Source of the DNA: an uncultured Bacteroidales bacterium
Lineage (GTDB): Bacteria; Bacteroidota; Bacteroidia; Bacteroidales; UBA932
NCBI GenBank assembly: GCA_944323505.1
Contig: CALUST010000032.1
Span: 1-64,000 of the forward strand
Direction of reading: 5' to 3'
Length of the DNA: 64,000 nt
The notes beneath the pieces were generated by a model, which did not search any database, was not told the DNA's origin, and was given only the letters and a program-made list of their open reading frames with translations. Position 1 is the first letter of the stretch. Each line of letters opens with the position of its first letter. Positions 27,723 to 36,704 of the stretch are shown here, one piece after another. The position numbers were made by a program, and so were the translations under genes.

Positions 27723-28301
27723 TCAGGAAATCGCAGATATGACAGCCAGAATGAAGCAGAAACTGCTCATCTCTTTGCGTAATGTATTCAGGGCCAGATT
27801 CAGATGCCGCTCGACTGTCCTTTTGGAGATTTGCAGCCTCTCGGCTATCTCATCATTGGACAGGCCGTCATTGCGGCTCATGCAATAGACTTTACGCCGC
27901 TGCTCAGGCATCCCTTCCACAATCTTGTCTATCTGGCTCTGAATCAGATGGTACTCGGCAACGGCGTCAGTGCTGTCTCCGGACAAGCCTGTATCCGTGA
28001 CTGCCTCGAGCCCCTCTGCCAGCCTTGCCCTGCGGTTGAGCCGCATGAAATCTGTCACCGCATGTCTGGAGAGCACATAAAGATAGTTCTCGAAATTCCT
28101 GTCAGGGTCCAGCATCTCCCTTTTTCTCCATAGCCCGACAAATACGGCCTGGGCGACTTCATCGGCATACAACGAGTCTTTCAGGATCCTTTCTGCAAAC
28201 CTGTAGACTCTTGAGTAATAGGCATTGAACAGTATCCTGAATGCTGAACGGTCCCCTGCCGAGACCTGACGTATGACCTGACCGATAACGGAAGATTGCA
28301 T
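27723..28301 (-). CDS. ECF-type RNA polymerase sigma factor
   Basis: 192 residues. Region 2: FRILFNAYYSRVYRFAERIL, then DEVAQAVFVGLWRKREML and FENYLYVLSRHAVTDFMRL (-10 recognition). Region 4: LPEQRRK-type block (MPEQRRKVYCMSRNDGLSND) with EIAERLQISKRTVERHLNLA as the helix-turn-helix. It heads the glycan locus and is followed by its FecR anti-sigma, so it is predicted to switch on susC and the genes behind it when substrate is sensed. It has its own housekeeping-type promoter. Region 4 is followed by a hydrophobic C-terminus (SSFCFILAVISAIS) that is unusual for a soluble sigma factor. Confidence 0.93.
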   Translation of the reverse strand: MQSSVIGQVIRQVSAGDRSAFRILFNAYYSRVYRFAERILKDSLYADEVAQAVFVGLWRKREMLDPDRNFENYLYVLSRHAVTDFMRLNRRARLAEGLEAVTDTGLSGDSTDAVAEYHLIQSQIDKIVEGMPEQRRKVYCMSRNDGLSNDEIAERLQISKRTVERHLNLALNTLRKEMSSFCFILAVISAIS

Positions 28302-28370
28302 GAGACCAATGCACTTGTCGCAATAAAATATCAGACATCTTAATACAGATTATCATGTCCAATATCTCTG

Positions 28371-28401
28371 CAAATATAACCAACAGATGCAATAATTCAA
28401 A
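28371..28401 (-). promoter_or_regulatory. Promoter of the ECF sigma gene
   Basis: Minus strand TTTG (28401-28398), 19 nt, TATATTTG (28378-28371): both elements at standard spacing. This is a vegetative promoter, so basal sigma/anti-sigma expression is expected. Confidence 0.75.
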
Positions 28402-28433
28402 GCATGACAATGCCATATTCAATCAGTTTTATT

Positions 28434-28441
28434 TATCTTTG
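28434..28441 (+). promoter_or_regulatory. -7 element for tyrS
   Basis: TATCTTTG, 52 bp before the chosen ATG; no matching -33 TTG. It lies downstream of the longest possible start, which supports the ATG at 28494. Confidence 0.5.
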
Positions 28442-28493
28442 CACCTTGTCAGAACAGAAACAACAGACTGAATACAGAAAAACAATTCATCCG

Positions 28494-29783
28494 ATGAAAA
28501 ATTTTGTAGAGGAACTCAAATGGAGGGGCATGATTCAGGAGATCATGCCGGGGACTGAGGAAAAACTGATGGAAGGGCCTACTGCAGCCTATGTAGGGAT
28601 TGACCCGACGGCTGATTCGCTGCACATAGGACATCTGGTGAGCGTAATGATACTCAAACATTTCCAGAACTGCGGCCACAAGCCTTATGCCCTGGTCGGA
28701 GGGGCGACAGGCATGATCGGGGACCCGTCGATGAAGTCACAGGAAAGAAATCTTCTTGACGAGGAGACCCTGGCGCACAATGTGGCCTGCATCAAGAAGC
28801 AGCTGTCCAGATTCCTTGACTTCGAGTCCGACGCCCCGAACAAGGCGGAACTGGTCAACAACTACGACTGGATGAAAGACTATTCCTTCATCAATTTCGC
28901 AAGGGACATCGGAAAGCACATCACCGTCAACTATATGATGGCCAAGGACTCAGTGAAGAAGAGACTGTCCTCCGAGTCACGGGAGGGAATGTCTTTCACG
29001 GAATTCACATACCAGTTGCTGCAGGGCTATGACTTCCTGTGGCTGTACGAACACAAAGGCTGCACTCTCCAGATGGGAGGTAGCGACCAGTGGGGCAATA
29101 TCACCACAGGGACAGAACTCATCCGCAGGAAACTCGGGAAAGAAGCCTACGCGCTCACCTGCCCGCTCATCACGAAAGCCGACGGTGGCAAGTTCGGCAA
29201 GACTGAGAAAGGCAACATCTGGCTTGACCCTGAGAGGACTTCGCCTTATCAGTTCTATCAGTTCTGGCTCAACGTGTCGGACGAGGATGCCGCGAGATAT
29301 ATCAGGATATTCACCATGCTCGGCAAGGATGAGATTGAGGCTGCCGTAGCCGAGCACGCAGAGGCACCGCATCTGAGGAAACTCCAGAGACTCCTCGCAA
29401 AGGAGATCACTGTCATGGTGCACGGGCAGGAGGAATACGACAATGCCGTGGCTGCCTCCGAGATGCTGTTCGGGAACGCCACTTCCGATGCCCTGAAAAG
29501 GCTTGACGAGAAGACATTCCTGCAGGTATTCGACGGGGTGCCGACTTTTGAGGTCGAAGCCTCAAGACTGCCGATGAACATCCTCGACCTGCTGGCTGTG
29601 GAGACATCCGTATTCCCGTCAAAGGGAGAATGCCGCAAGATGGTACAGGCAAACGGGGTGAGCATCGACAAGGAGAAGGTGTCTGACATCAATGCCATGA
29701 TCGGCAGCGAGTCCGTTCTCAACGGGAAGTATATCCTCGTGCAGAAAGGCAAGAAGAATTACTTCATCATCAGCCTGAAATAA
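28494..29783 (+). CDS. tyrS: Tyrosyl-tRNA synthetase
   Basis: 429 residues from ATG 28494 ([20 protein letters not shown]); the upstream extension would overlap the -7 element. Class I signatures: [11 protein letters not shown] (HIGH) near residue 41 and KFGKTEKGN (KMSKS equivalent) near residue 232. [14 protein letters not shown] is the tyrosine-site loop. A C-terminal S4 RNA-binding domain spans about 360-425 ([20 protein letters not shown]). It charges tRNA-Tyr. The downstream gap to rbfA is 118 bp and structured. Confidence 0.96.
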   Translation: MKNFVEELKWRGMIQEIMPGTEEKLMEGPTAAYVGIDPTADSLHIGHLVSVMILKHFQNCGHKPYALVGGATGMIGDPSMKSQERNLLDEETLAHNVACIKKQLSRFLDFESDAPNKAELVNNYDWMKDYSFINFARDIGKHITVNYMMAKDSVKKRLSSESREGMSFTEFTYQLLQGYDFLWLYEHKGCTLQMGGSDQWGNITTGTELIRRKLGKEAYALTCPLITKADGGKFGKTEKGNIWLDPERTSPYQFYQFWLNVSDEDAARYIRIFTMLGKDEIEAAVAEHAEAPHLRKLQRLLAKEITVMVHGQEEYDNAVAASEMLFGNATSDALKRLDEKTFLQVFDGVPTFEVEASRLPMNILDLLAVETSVFPSKGECRKMVQANGVSIDKEKVSDINAMIGSESVLNGKYILVQKGKKNYFIISLK

Positions 29784-29814
29784 CCGAACTTTTCGGCGAG
29801 AACGAAGAGGACAA

Positions 29815-29868
29815 GGACTGTACGCCGCAGCAACCTCGGCGGTTGTGAGGACGGACAGACCGAAGTCC
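29815..29868 (+). other. Potentially structured spacer between tyrS and rbfA
   Basis: GGACT (29815-29819) can pair with AGTCC (29864-29868), enclosing a hairpin CAACC/GGTTG (29831-29845). No promoter or ORF of its own is clear. It may be an rbfA leader or simply a spacer. Confidence 0.3.
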
Positions 29869-29901
29869 GATGAAGTTATCGGCAAAAAGAAACAAGAAAC
29901 T

Positions 29902-30246
29902 ATGGAACAGGAAAGTACAAGACAATTAAAAGTCTCCAAAGAACTCCAACGCGACATCGCCGAGATCATCAGGAGCAAGGGGATGGCGATGTTTGACGGA
30001 GCCCTGGTGTCAGTGAGCGGCGTCAAGATCAGCCCTGACCTGTCAGTAGCCAAGATATATGTGAGCATTTTCCCGTCAGGAAAGGCGGAGAAGGTGATGG
30101 GGATATTGGAGGACAATTCAAAGGCGATAAGAGGTGAACTGGGCAACAAGGTGGCCAAGCAGCTCAGGATTGTACCTGAAATCACTTTTTACAGAGATGA
30201 CTCCCTGGATTATGTGGAGCATATCGAAGAACTTCTGAAGAAATAG
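29902..30246 (+). CDS. rbfA: Ribosome-binding factor A
   Basis: 114 residues from ATG 29902 (MEQESTRQLKVSKELQRDIA); the frame extends upstream to 29845, but the extension is lysine-rich and unlike the family. KH-type fold: ISPDLSVAKIYVSIFPSGKA, RGELGNKVAKQLRIVPEITF, and YRDDSLDYVEHIEELLKK at the end. RbfA binds helix 1 of 16S rRNA in late 30S maturation. The next gene starts 2 bp after the stop. Confidence 0.93.
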   Translation: MEQESTRQLKVSKELQRDIAEIIRSKGMAMFDGALVSVSGVKISPDLSVAKIYVSIFPSGKAEKVMGILEDNSKAIRGELGNKVAKQLRIVPEITFYRDDSLDYVEHIEELLKK

Positions 30247-30248
30247 AG

Positions 30249-31472
30249 ATGAATCTGCCGCTTTTCATAGCATGGCGCTACCTGTTTGCCAGGAAATCAC
30301 ATAATGTGATAAACATAATATCGGCAATCAGCGCGACAGGCATGGCTATAGGAACGGCTGCACTCATCATTATCCTGTCAATATACAACGGGTTCGACTC
30401 CCTGGTAAAGTCAATGCTGGGGAACGTCGAGCCCGATCTGCTTATAACTTCGGAAAGGAGCAAGACATTCGTCCCGGAAGGCAGTGTCTATGACTGGATC
30501 TATGAACAGGAGTCGGTCACAAGCATGTGCACCGTACTCCAGGAGAGAGTCTTCATCAGTTATGATGGCAGACAGGGCATAGCCGAGGCAAAGGGCGTGG
30601 ACAGGATATACGAGGAGGAATCGCCTCTGAGGGAGCACATTACGACAGGTGCATTCTCCCTGCACCGGGGCGATGTGCCGCAGGCTGTCGCAGGGGCAGG
30701 ACTGGCATACAGGATGGGCATGAACCCGAGATTCGTGAGCCCTGTGGAAATATATTTCCCGTCAAGGACACGCAATATTTCACTGTCCAACCCGGCCGCA
30801 TCGATAGAGTCGGTAAAGGTATACCCGTCCGGCATCTTCTCCATCAACAATGAAATCGACAACTCCCTAATCATCATACCGATTGAAAAGATGCGGGGAC
30901 TGCTGGAATACGACAATGAGGTATCTGGAGTGGAAATACGCATGGAAGGAGCCTCCGCCAAGGAAATCAGGAGAGTAAAGGAGGAAATCGGCAGGCAGCT
31001 CGGTCCGGGATTCAAAGTCAGCGACAGATTTGAACAGAACTCATCCCTGTACAAGATGATGAGATACGAGAAGGTCTCCATATACCTCATCCTCATCTTC
31101 ATCATCCTCATCATAGCATTCAACATATTCGGCTCCCTGTCCATGCTGATCATTGAGAAACAGGAAGACATCCGGACATTCAGAAGCATGGGAGCCTCGG
31201 ACAGGCTCATGAAAAGGGTCTTCGTCCTCGAAGGCTGGATGATATCGCTGCTCGGGCTTGCGGCAGGAATCGTCATCGGCGTAGGCTTCGCACTTCTTCA
31301 GCAGCATTTCGGCTTCATAAGGATGCCTGGAAATTTCGTCATACAGGCCTATCCTATAATCATCTCCTGGACGGACATCCTGATCACTGCCGCAGGTGTC
31401 GCAGCCATCGGCTATCTCATAGCACTTCTCCCGGTGGCGTCTTTCTACAGGAAAGAATCGCGCAGAGTCTGA
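30249..31472 (+). CDS. LolC/E-type ABC transporter permease (FtsX family)
   Basis: 407 residues. Membrane helices at about 20-45 (NIISAISATGMAIGTAALIIILS), 277-298, 320-345 and 368-392. The large periplasmic domain (about 50-270) fits the MacB core fold. The motif VFVLEGWMISLLGLAAGIVI and the C-terminal LIALLPVASFYR match lipoprotein-releasing permeases that extract lipoproteins from the inner membrane. The ATPase partner is not in this window. It is co-directional with rbfA, 2 bp apart. Confidence 0.88.
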   Translation: MNLPLFIAWRYLFARKSHNVINIISAISATGMAIGTAALIIILSIYNGFDSLVKSMLGNVEPDLLITSERSKTFVPEGSVYDWIYEQESVTSMCTVLQERVFISYDGRQGIAEAKGVDRIYEEESPLREHITTGAFSLHRGDVPQAVAGAGLAYRMGMNPRFVSPVEIYFPSRTRNISLSNPAASIESVKVYPSGIFSINNEIDNSLIIIPIEKMRGLLEYDNEVSGVEIRMEGASAKEIRRVKEEIGRQLGPGFKVSDRFEQNSSLYKMMRYEKVSIYLILIFIILIIAFNIFGSLSMLIIEKQEDIRTFRSMGASDRLMKRVFVLEGWMISLLGLAAGIVIGVGFALLQQHFGFIRMPGNFVIQAYPIIISWTDILITAAGVAAIGYLIALLPVASFYRKESRRV

Positions 31473-31480
31473 CAGACGGC

Positions 31481-31714
31481 TCAGAAAAGAGTGGGATGGT
31501 TGTCCTGGAGTTCAGTGAGAATCTTCTCCATGATGACTTCTCTGTAGAGAGCCGCCCTGGTCTGTATCCTGAACCTTGAACAATACCTGTCAATAGCCGC
31601 CATCTCATTGTCATTCAAATAGATGACCTGCCTGTGCTTCCTGACGAGAGCATCCTTTTGCTTTTTCAGATATTCAGGGTCAATCCCTTTAGCGGCTTTC
31701 TTCTTTTTCATCAT
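31481..31714 (-). CDS. Small ribbon-helix-helix-like protein
   Basis: 77 residues from ATG 31714 (MMKKKKAAKGIDPEYLKKQK). The core (RQVIYLNDNEMAAIDRYCSR, then ALYREVIMEKILTEL) has the strand-helix-helix pattern of Arc/MetJ-type DNA-binding proteins, so it may be a small regulator or antitoxin-like protein. No toxin gene is adjacent. The basic N-terminal tail would suit nucleic-acid binding. An earlier ATG (31732) lies within a -7 element and is unlikely. Convergent with the permease gene. Confidence 0.6.
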   Translation of the reverse strand: MMKKKKAAKGIDPEYLKKQKDALVRKHRQVIYLNDNEMAAIDRYCSRFRIQTRAALYREVIMEKILTELQDNHPTLF

Positions 31715-31729
31715 TCCTTGAAATGAATG

Positions 31730-31737
31730 CAAAAATA
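31730..31737 (-). promoter_or_regulatory. -7 element for the RHH-like gene
   Basis: TATTTTTG on the minus strand, 15 bp upstream of the ATG at 31714. No well-placed -33. Confidence 0.45.
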
Positions 31738-31796
31738 AGAATTTCAGACAATATTGTTGTCATTTAAAAAAAAGATAAGTGAACGACGGTACATTC

Positions 31797-31904
31797 ATGT
31801 ACGACACCGGCAGAAGGCCGCAATACACGCATATAGGAAGCATCGGGAATCCGGCGGCGGACATGATACGGGACAAGATCGGCAAAGCCGCGGACTGGAA
31901 ATAA
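31797..31904 (+). CDS. Possible 35-residue ORF
   Basis: Starts MYDTGRRPQYTHIGSIGNPA and ends IGKAADWK. A GTG at 31779 directly after a stop codon would give 41 residues. Codon choice looks like that of real genes here (G- or C-ending), but there is no promoter or homologue I can name. It ends two bases before a hairpin. It could be a real microprotein, a gene remnant or chance. Confidence 0.25.
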   Translation: MYDTGRRPQYTHIGSIGNPAADMIRDKIGKAADWK

Positions 31905-31906
31905 GA

Positions 31907-31942
31907 AAAATGGGGATCAGCTGTCAAGCTTTTCCCCATTTT
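31907..31942 (-). terminator. Terminator of the RNase G/E gene
   Basis: A 10-bp stem (AAAATGGGGA with TCCCCATTTT) with a 16-nt loop; on the minus strand the hairpin starts inside the last codons of the gene and is followed by T-rich sequence. The stem is symmetric enough to work in both directions. Confidence 0.65.
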
Positions 31943-33476
31943 CAGTAAAGAATTCATTCTGCAGGACTGTAAAATCAGTGATTTCCACCAGTCTGATTTT
32001 ACATTTGTACTTGGTCTTCCATTTTCCGACTATGGAAGAGAACACTCCCCTGCTCAGGTAGGCTCCCAGTATAGGACTCACCTTCAGAACGAGAGACCTG
32101 ATATTCTTTTGTGTCACATAGTAGGCCAGACGGCGTTCTATCGTCTCGTCAATGACCACACTTGATGTGATCTTTCCGGTTCCGTGACATACAGGACAGA
32201 CTTCGGTCGTATTGATCTCCGTGGCCGGGCGCACCCTCTGCCTTGTGATCTGCATCAGCCCGAACTTGGTGAGCGGCAGCACATTGTGCTTTGCCCTGTC
32301 CGGCTGCATCAACTCCTGCATATACTTGAAAAGCATATTCTTGTGCTCGTTGCTCTCCATATCGATGAAATCGACTATCACGATTCCCCCCATATCCCGC
32401 AATCTGAGTTGACGTGCTATCTCTTCAGCAGCATAGCAGTTGACATCGTATGTGTTCTGTTCCTGTTCCTTGTTCTTGGAACGGGTCCCGCTGTTCACAT
32501 CTATCACATGAAGGGCCTCAGTATGCTCTATCACAAGATATGCCCCCTGCTTGATAGGGACCACCTTCCCGAAGGAACTTTTTATCTGCCTTGTGACCTC
32601 GAAATGGTCAAAAATAGGAGTGCTGTCTTTGTATAGTCTGACTATCTTCTCCTGTTCAGGCGATATGAGTGAAATGTATTTCCTTGTCTCTTCATAGACA
32701 TTCTCATCATTCACGTAGATATTTGAGAACGAGTCATTGAGAAGATCCCTCAGGATGGTCGTGGTCTTGCTGTATTCAGTGAACAGCAGCTGGATGGATT
32801 TTGAGCCTGTAAGCTTATTCCACGAAGTCTCCCATTTGTCGATGAGAGACATCAGTTCCGCATCAAGGACCGCGGCATTCTTTCCTTCAGCCGCAGTACG
32901 GATGATGGCCCCGTAGTTTTTCGGGAGGATGTTCTTTACAAGCGCCTCAAGTCTCCGTTTCTCTTCCTTGGAAGAGATTTTCTGGGATACGCTCACCTTT
33001 TCTGCAAAAGGGAGAAGTACGATATTACGTCCTGCCAATGAAATTTCCGCAGTCAGCCTGGATCCTTTTGTCGAGATCGGCTCCTTCACTATCTGCACTA
33101 TTATCATCTGTCCCGGAGAAAGCACATTCTCGATGCGACCCTCCTTCTCAAGGACAGGACCTATCTTGATCGAAGAATATATCTCCCGTGGAGAGGTATT
33201 CTGGTTGACCTTACGGACGAACTCGTCAAATGCATTGAAATTCAGTCCGAGGTCAAGATAATGTACAAAAGCCTCTTTCTCATCGCCGATGTCGACAAAG
33301 GCCGCATTCAGGGCGGGAAGGATCTTCTTCACCTTCCCGAGATACACATCCCCGACAGAGAATGTGTGCCCGTGGCTGGACTCCTTGTTCAGTTCGATGA
33401 GCCTGTGGTTCTCAAGCAAGGCTATCGAAACTTCAGTCGAATTGACATCTACAATAAGATCCTTAACAGATTCCAT
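31917..33476 (-). CDS. rng: Ribonuclease G/E family endoribonuclease
   Basis: 519 residues. S1-like RNA-binding domain at about 35-130 (VGDVYLGKVKKILPALNAAF). Catalytic core with VIDVNSGTRSKNKEQEQNTY and GGIVIVDFIDME carrying the metal-binding Asp residues, then TKFGLMQITRQRVRP. The zinc-link CPVCHGTGKI near residue 430 dimerises the enzyme. The short length and lack of an RNase E scaffold tail favour RNase G. It processes 16S rRNA 5' ends and mRNAs. It lies downstream of hup and the 30-residue gene. Confidence 0.93.
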   Translation of the reverse strand: MESVKDLIVDVNSTEVSIALLENHRLIELNKESSHGHTFSVGDVYLGKVKKILPALNAAFVDIGDEKEAFVHYLDLGLNFNAFDEFVRKVNQNTSPREIYSSIKIGPVLEKEGRIENVLSPGQMIIVQIVKEPISTKGSRLTAEISLAGRNIVLLPFAEKVSVSQKISSKEEKRRLEALVKNILPKNYGAIIRTAAEGKNAAVLDAELMSLIDKWETSWNKLTGSKSIQLLFTEYSKTTTILRDLLNDSFSNIYVNDENVYEETRKYISLISPEQEKIVRLYKDSTPIFDHFEVTRQIKSSFGKVVPIKQGAYLVIEHTEALHVIDVNSGTRSKNKEQEQNTYDVNCYAAEEIARQLRLRDMGGIVIVDFIDMESNEHKNMLFKYMQELMQPDRAKHNVLPLTKFGLMQITRQRVRPATEINTTEVCPVCHGTGKITSSVVIDETIERRLAYYVTQKNIRSLVLKVSPILGAYLSRGVFSSIVGKWKTKYKCKIRLVEITDFTVLQNEFFTENGEKLDS

Positions 33477-33530
33477 CAGGAAAGTTCATTTAAAGAACGT
33501 TGAACAGCAGGGGTCATCCCCCTTAACCAC

Positions 33531-33563
33531 AAAAGGGCGACCAAATCTTACGGTCACCCTTTT
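33531..33563 (-). terminator. Terminator downstream of hup and the 30-residue gene
   Basis: AAAAGGG(c)GACC pairs with GGTC(a)CCCTTTT across an 8-9-nt loop; on the minus strand it ends in CCCTTTT. It separates hup from rng. Confidence 0.7.
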
Positions 33564-33599
33564 AATTTAGCAGACTGCTAAAATGGCAGACACGAGAGA

Positions 33600-33692
33600 C
33601 TACTTTCTCTTCTTATGTCTATTCTTGCGCAAACGTTTCTTACGTTTGTGCGTAGCCATCTTATGTCTCTTTCTTTTCTTACCGCTTGGCAT
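33600..33692 (-). CDS. 30-residue highly basic ribosome-associated protein (AURKAIP1/COX24-like)
   Basis: 30 residues, half Lys, Arg or His: MPSGKKRKRHKMATHKRKKR then LRKNRHKKRK. The KRKRHKM...RKKRLRKNRHK pattern matches the AURKAIP1/COX24 motif of mitochondrial mS38 and mycobacterial bS22, small proteins of the small ribosomal subunit. It is therefore probably a ribosomal protein; this is by motif only. It lies 20 bp after hup and is followed by a terminator, so it shares the hup mRNA. Too short for most gene callers. Confidence 0.8.
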   Translation of the reverse strand: MPSGKKRKRHKMATHKRKKRLRKNRHKKRK

Positions 33693-33712
33693 ACTCTTAA
33701 AAATTTAACAAA

Positions 33713-33988
33713 TTATTTCTTTACTACGTTCACGAATACCTTGGCAGGTTTGAATGCCGGAATATTGTGAGCAGGAATAGTCATAGTGGTGTTTTTGGTG
33801 ATGTTCCTGGCAGCCTTCTCAGCCCTGTGCTTGATGATGAAGCTGCCGAATCCACGGAGATACACTGCATTTCCCTTCTCAAGTGAACCCTTTACGCTCT
33901 CCATGAATGACTCGATTACTGTCTGGACAGTAATCTTTTCGATACCGGTTGCTTTCGCAATCTCGTTTACAATCTCTGCCTTTGTCAT
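33713..33988 (-). CDS. HU/IHF-family DNA-binding protein
   Basis: 91 residues. MTKAEIVNEIAKATGIEKIT helical N-terminus and the beta-arm signature (RGFGSFIIKHRAEKAARNIT), then IPAHNIPAFKPAKVFVNVVK. It bends and compacts DNA as a dimer. It has a strong housekeeping promoter and is upstream of the 30-residue basic gene. Confidence 0.95.
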   Translation of the reverse strand: MTKAEIVNEIAKATGIEKITVQTVIESFMESVKGSLEKGNAVYLRGFGSFIIKHRAEKAARNITKNTTMTIPAHNIPAFKPAKVFVNVVKK

Positions 33989-34034
33989 AACAATATAGAA
34001 TTTAAAAACCCGAAATTTTTTCGTCAGCAGGGCG

Positions 34035-34065
34035 CAAAATTAGATTTATTTTTTTAATATTCAAA
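34035..34065 (-). promoter_or_regulatory. Promoter of hup
   Basis: Minus strand TTTG, 19 nt, TAATTTTG: consensus promoter 47-77 bp upstream of the HU start. Confidence 0.75.
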
Positions 34066-34234
34066 ATCGCAAGGACATTTTTTGCCCCTTTTGACACAAA
34101 TCAACCCCGTCAGAGACATATCAGAGGGGGATTATGTCAATTTATAACCACAAATCGGTCATGTCGGAGGGAATATTCAGATTGTGGCACAGAGATTGAC
34201 CATATCCGCTCCCGGCCTCCGAAGCGGAGAAAGT

Positions 34235-34249
34235 CTGCCAAATTGGCAG
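34235..34249. promoter_or_regulatory. Palindrome upstream of lon (candidate operator)
   Basis: CTGCCAAATTGGCAG has perfect 7-bp arms around one central base and lies 40 bp before the lon ATG. Bacteroidota generally lack the heat-shock sigma factor RpoH, so stress genes such as lon need other control; this dyad is a candidate site. In the remaining hup-lon spacer I see only the hup promoter and no ORF. Confidence 0.45.
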
Positions 34250-34289
34250 TATGCCGTCGGGGTTGACATATAATATAATGATTACATCT

Positions 34290-36689
34290 ATGGATATCAT
34301 CAAAGACATCTTATCTCCATCAGGAACTGAAGTGAATATCATACCTGTGATGCAGGGCGAGGGGTTCATGAAGATAGACGAGTCGGAACTGCCGGATTCG
34401 CTTCCGATTCTTGCCCTCAGGAACGCCGTGATGTTCCCGGGGACTGTCTACCCTATCACCATAGGCAGGGAGAAGTCCATAAAGCTGATCGAGGACGCAG
34501 AAAAGAACAACAGATATATAGGCGCGGTGCCGCAGACCGACATCTCTGTGGAGGACCCTACAAAGGACGACCTCTACAGATACGGTACGGTCTCAAAGAT
34601 ACTCAAGACTCTGGAGATGCCTGACGGCACGATCACGGCCATCCTCCAGGGCTTCAAGAGATTTGAGATAGACGCAATCACCGAATACGAGCCGTATATG
34701 CTCGGGATGGTGCACTATCTCAACGACAATGTGCCGGACCAGAACAACAAGGACGTCAAGATGATCGGCGAGGCCATCAAGGACAAGGCCGTCACCATGA
34801 TCAAGATGTCCGCATATATGCCGCGTGAGGCCGCTTCCGCCCTGAAGTCCATCGACAATTTCGAGTTCCTCGTCAATTTCGTCGCATCCACAATGGAGGC
34901 GGAGAATTTCATGGACAAGGTGGAACTCCTGCAATATGGGGACGTGAAGGAAAGGGCGATGAAGCTGCTGACCGTACTTGACACCCAGATCGAGCTGCTG
35001 AAAATCAAGCAGGACATCAACCAGAAAGTAAAGACGGAAATAGACCAGCAGCAACGTGAGTACTACCTCAACAGCCAGCTGAGGACCATACAGGAAGAAC
35101 TGGGCATGGACGAGATGGAGGATTTCGAAAAACTCCGGGCCCGTGCCGAGGAGAAGCTATGGCCTGACTCAGTGAAAGAAATCTTCGAGAAGGAGATGGC
35201 CAAACTGGAGAGGTACAACCCGTCATCCCCGGAATACAGCATACAGTTCAACTATATACAGTTCATGCTGGACCTGCCGTGGGGAGAGATGTCGCAGGAC
35301 AATCTTGACCTGAAGCACGCACAGAAAGTATTGGATGAGGACCACTTCGGGCTGGAGACAGTCAAGGACAGGATCATCGAATATCTGGCCGTGCTGAAAC
35401 TGAAGGGCAACATGAAGTCCCCGATACTGTGCCTCTACGGGCCTCCGGGGGTGGGAAAGACAAGCCTCGGGAAGTCGATAGCGCGTGCCCTCGGCAGAAA
35501 ATACATCAGGATTGCCCTCGGAGGCGTACATGACGAGTCCGAGATAAGGGGCCACAGGAAGACATACGTGGGAGCATTGCCGGGAAGGATACTCAACGGC
35601 ATCAACAGGGCCGGCACATCCAACCCTGTCATAGTGCTCGACGAGATAGACAAGATCAGCAGCGACATCAAGGGAGACCCGTCGTCAGCCCTGCTGGAAG
35701 CCCTTGACCCTGAGCAGAACACCACGTTCCACGACAACTACCTTGACATCGACTACGACCTGTCGCATGTGCTTTTCATCACCACGGCCAACAACACATC
35801 CACCATCCAGCCCGCCCTGCGCGACAGGATGGAGATGATATCCGTGTCCGGTTATCTCGCCGAAGAGAAGATGAGCATAGCCAAAGACTACCTCATCCCG
35901 AGACAGCTTGAAGAGCATGGGCTGGACAAGAAGCAGCTCAGGATAGACAAGTCTGCACTTGCGGACATCATCGACAAGTACACCCGCGAATCCGGAGTCC
36001 GCGGTCTGGAGAAACAGATTGCGAAAATCGCGAGGGTGACAGCCAAAAAGATAGCACTTGAAGAGGATTATCCGAAGGTCATAAAGAAGGAGCACCTGAA
36101 GGAATATCTCGGGCTGCCTACCAGTTTCCATGACATGCAGAAAGGAAACGAGGCACCAGGAGTAGTCACAGGGCTTGCATGGACTGAAATGGGCGGGGAG
36201 ATTCTCTTCATAGAGAGTTCTGTCAGCGACGGGAAAGGCGTCCTGACCATGACAGGCAATCTCGGGGATGTGATGAAAGAGTCAGCCACCATCGCCTACC
36301 AGTACATCAAGGCACATCCTGAGATGGCGAACATATCTTCTGATGACTTCGCAAAGAGGGACATCCACGTGCATGTCCCTGAGGGTGCAGTGCCGAAAGA
36401 CGGACCGTCCGCAGGTATCACCATGGTCAGTTCGATGGTCTCCGCCCTCCGCGGGCAGCAGGTCAGGAGCGGCATCGCCATGACCGGCGAGATGACATTG
36501 AGAGGCAGGGTGCTGCCGGTCGGGGGCATCAAGGAGAAAATCCTTGCCGCCAAACGCTCGGGCATCCACACCATCATCATCTCCGAGGAGAACCGCAAGG
36601 ACATAGAGGACATCAAGGAAATCTATATCAAGGGTCTTGACTTCATCTATGTCAAGACAATCGACGATGTCATCAAGGCAATCTTCTGA
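34290..36689 (+). CDS. lon: ATP-dependent protease Lon
   Basis: About 799 residues from ATG 34290 ([12 protein letters not shown]); ATG 34278 adds four. N-terminal substrate-binding domain ([20 protein letters not shown]). AAA domain with Walker [10 protein letters not shown] near residue 390 and Walker [10 protein letters not shown] near residue 450. Serine-lysine protease domain with catalytic Ser in [14 protein letters not shown], and Lys in [14 protein letters not shown]. It degrades misfolded proteins. It heads a run of genes (ung 15 bp downstream, then coaD and a thioredoxin-like gene). The palindrome upstream is a possible stress operator. Confidence 0.97.
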   Translation: MDIIKDILSPSGTEVNIIPVMQGEGFMKIDESELPDSLPILALRNAVMFPGTVYPITIGREKSIKLIEDAEKNNRYIGAVPQTDISVEDPTKDDLYRYGTVSKILKTLEMPDGTITAILQGFKRFEIDAITEYEPYMLGMVHYLNDNVPDQNNKDVKMIGEAIKDKAVTMIKMSAYMPREAASALKSIDNFEFLVNFVASTMEAENFMDKVELLQYGDVKERAMKLLTVLDTQIELLKIKQDINQKVKTEIDQQQREYYLNSQLRTIQEELGMDEMEDFEKLRARAEEKLWPDSVKEIFEKEMAKLERYNPSSPEYSIQFNYIQFMLDLPWGEMSQDNLDLKHAQKVLDEDHFGLETVKDRIIEYLAVLKLKGNMKSPILCLYGPPGVGKTSLGKSIARALGRKYIRIALGGVHDESEIRGHRKTYVGALPGRILNGINRAGTSNPVIVLDEIDKISSDIKGDPSSALLEALDPEQNTTFHDNYLDIDYDLSHVLFITTANNTSTIQPALRDRMEMISVSGYLAEEKMSIAKDYLIPRQLEEHGLDKKQLRIDKSALADIIDKYTRESGVRGLEKQIAKIARVTAKKIALEEDYPKVIKKEHLKEYLGLPTSFHDMQKGNEAPGVVTGLAWTEMGGEILFIESSVSDGKGVLTMTGNLGDVMKESATIAYQYIKAHPEMANISSDDFAKRDIHVHVPEGAVPKDGPSAGITMVSSMVSALRGQQVRSGIAMTGEMTLRGRVLPVGGIKEKILAAKRSGIHTIIISEENRKDIEDIKEIYIKGLDFIYVKTIDDVIKAIF

Positions 36690-36704
36690 TTTATCTCTCA
36701 GGAA

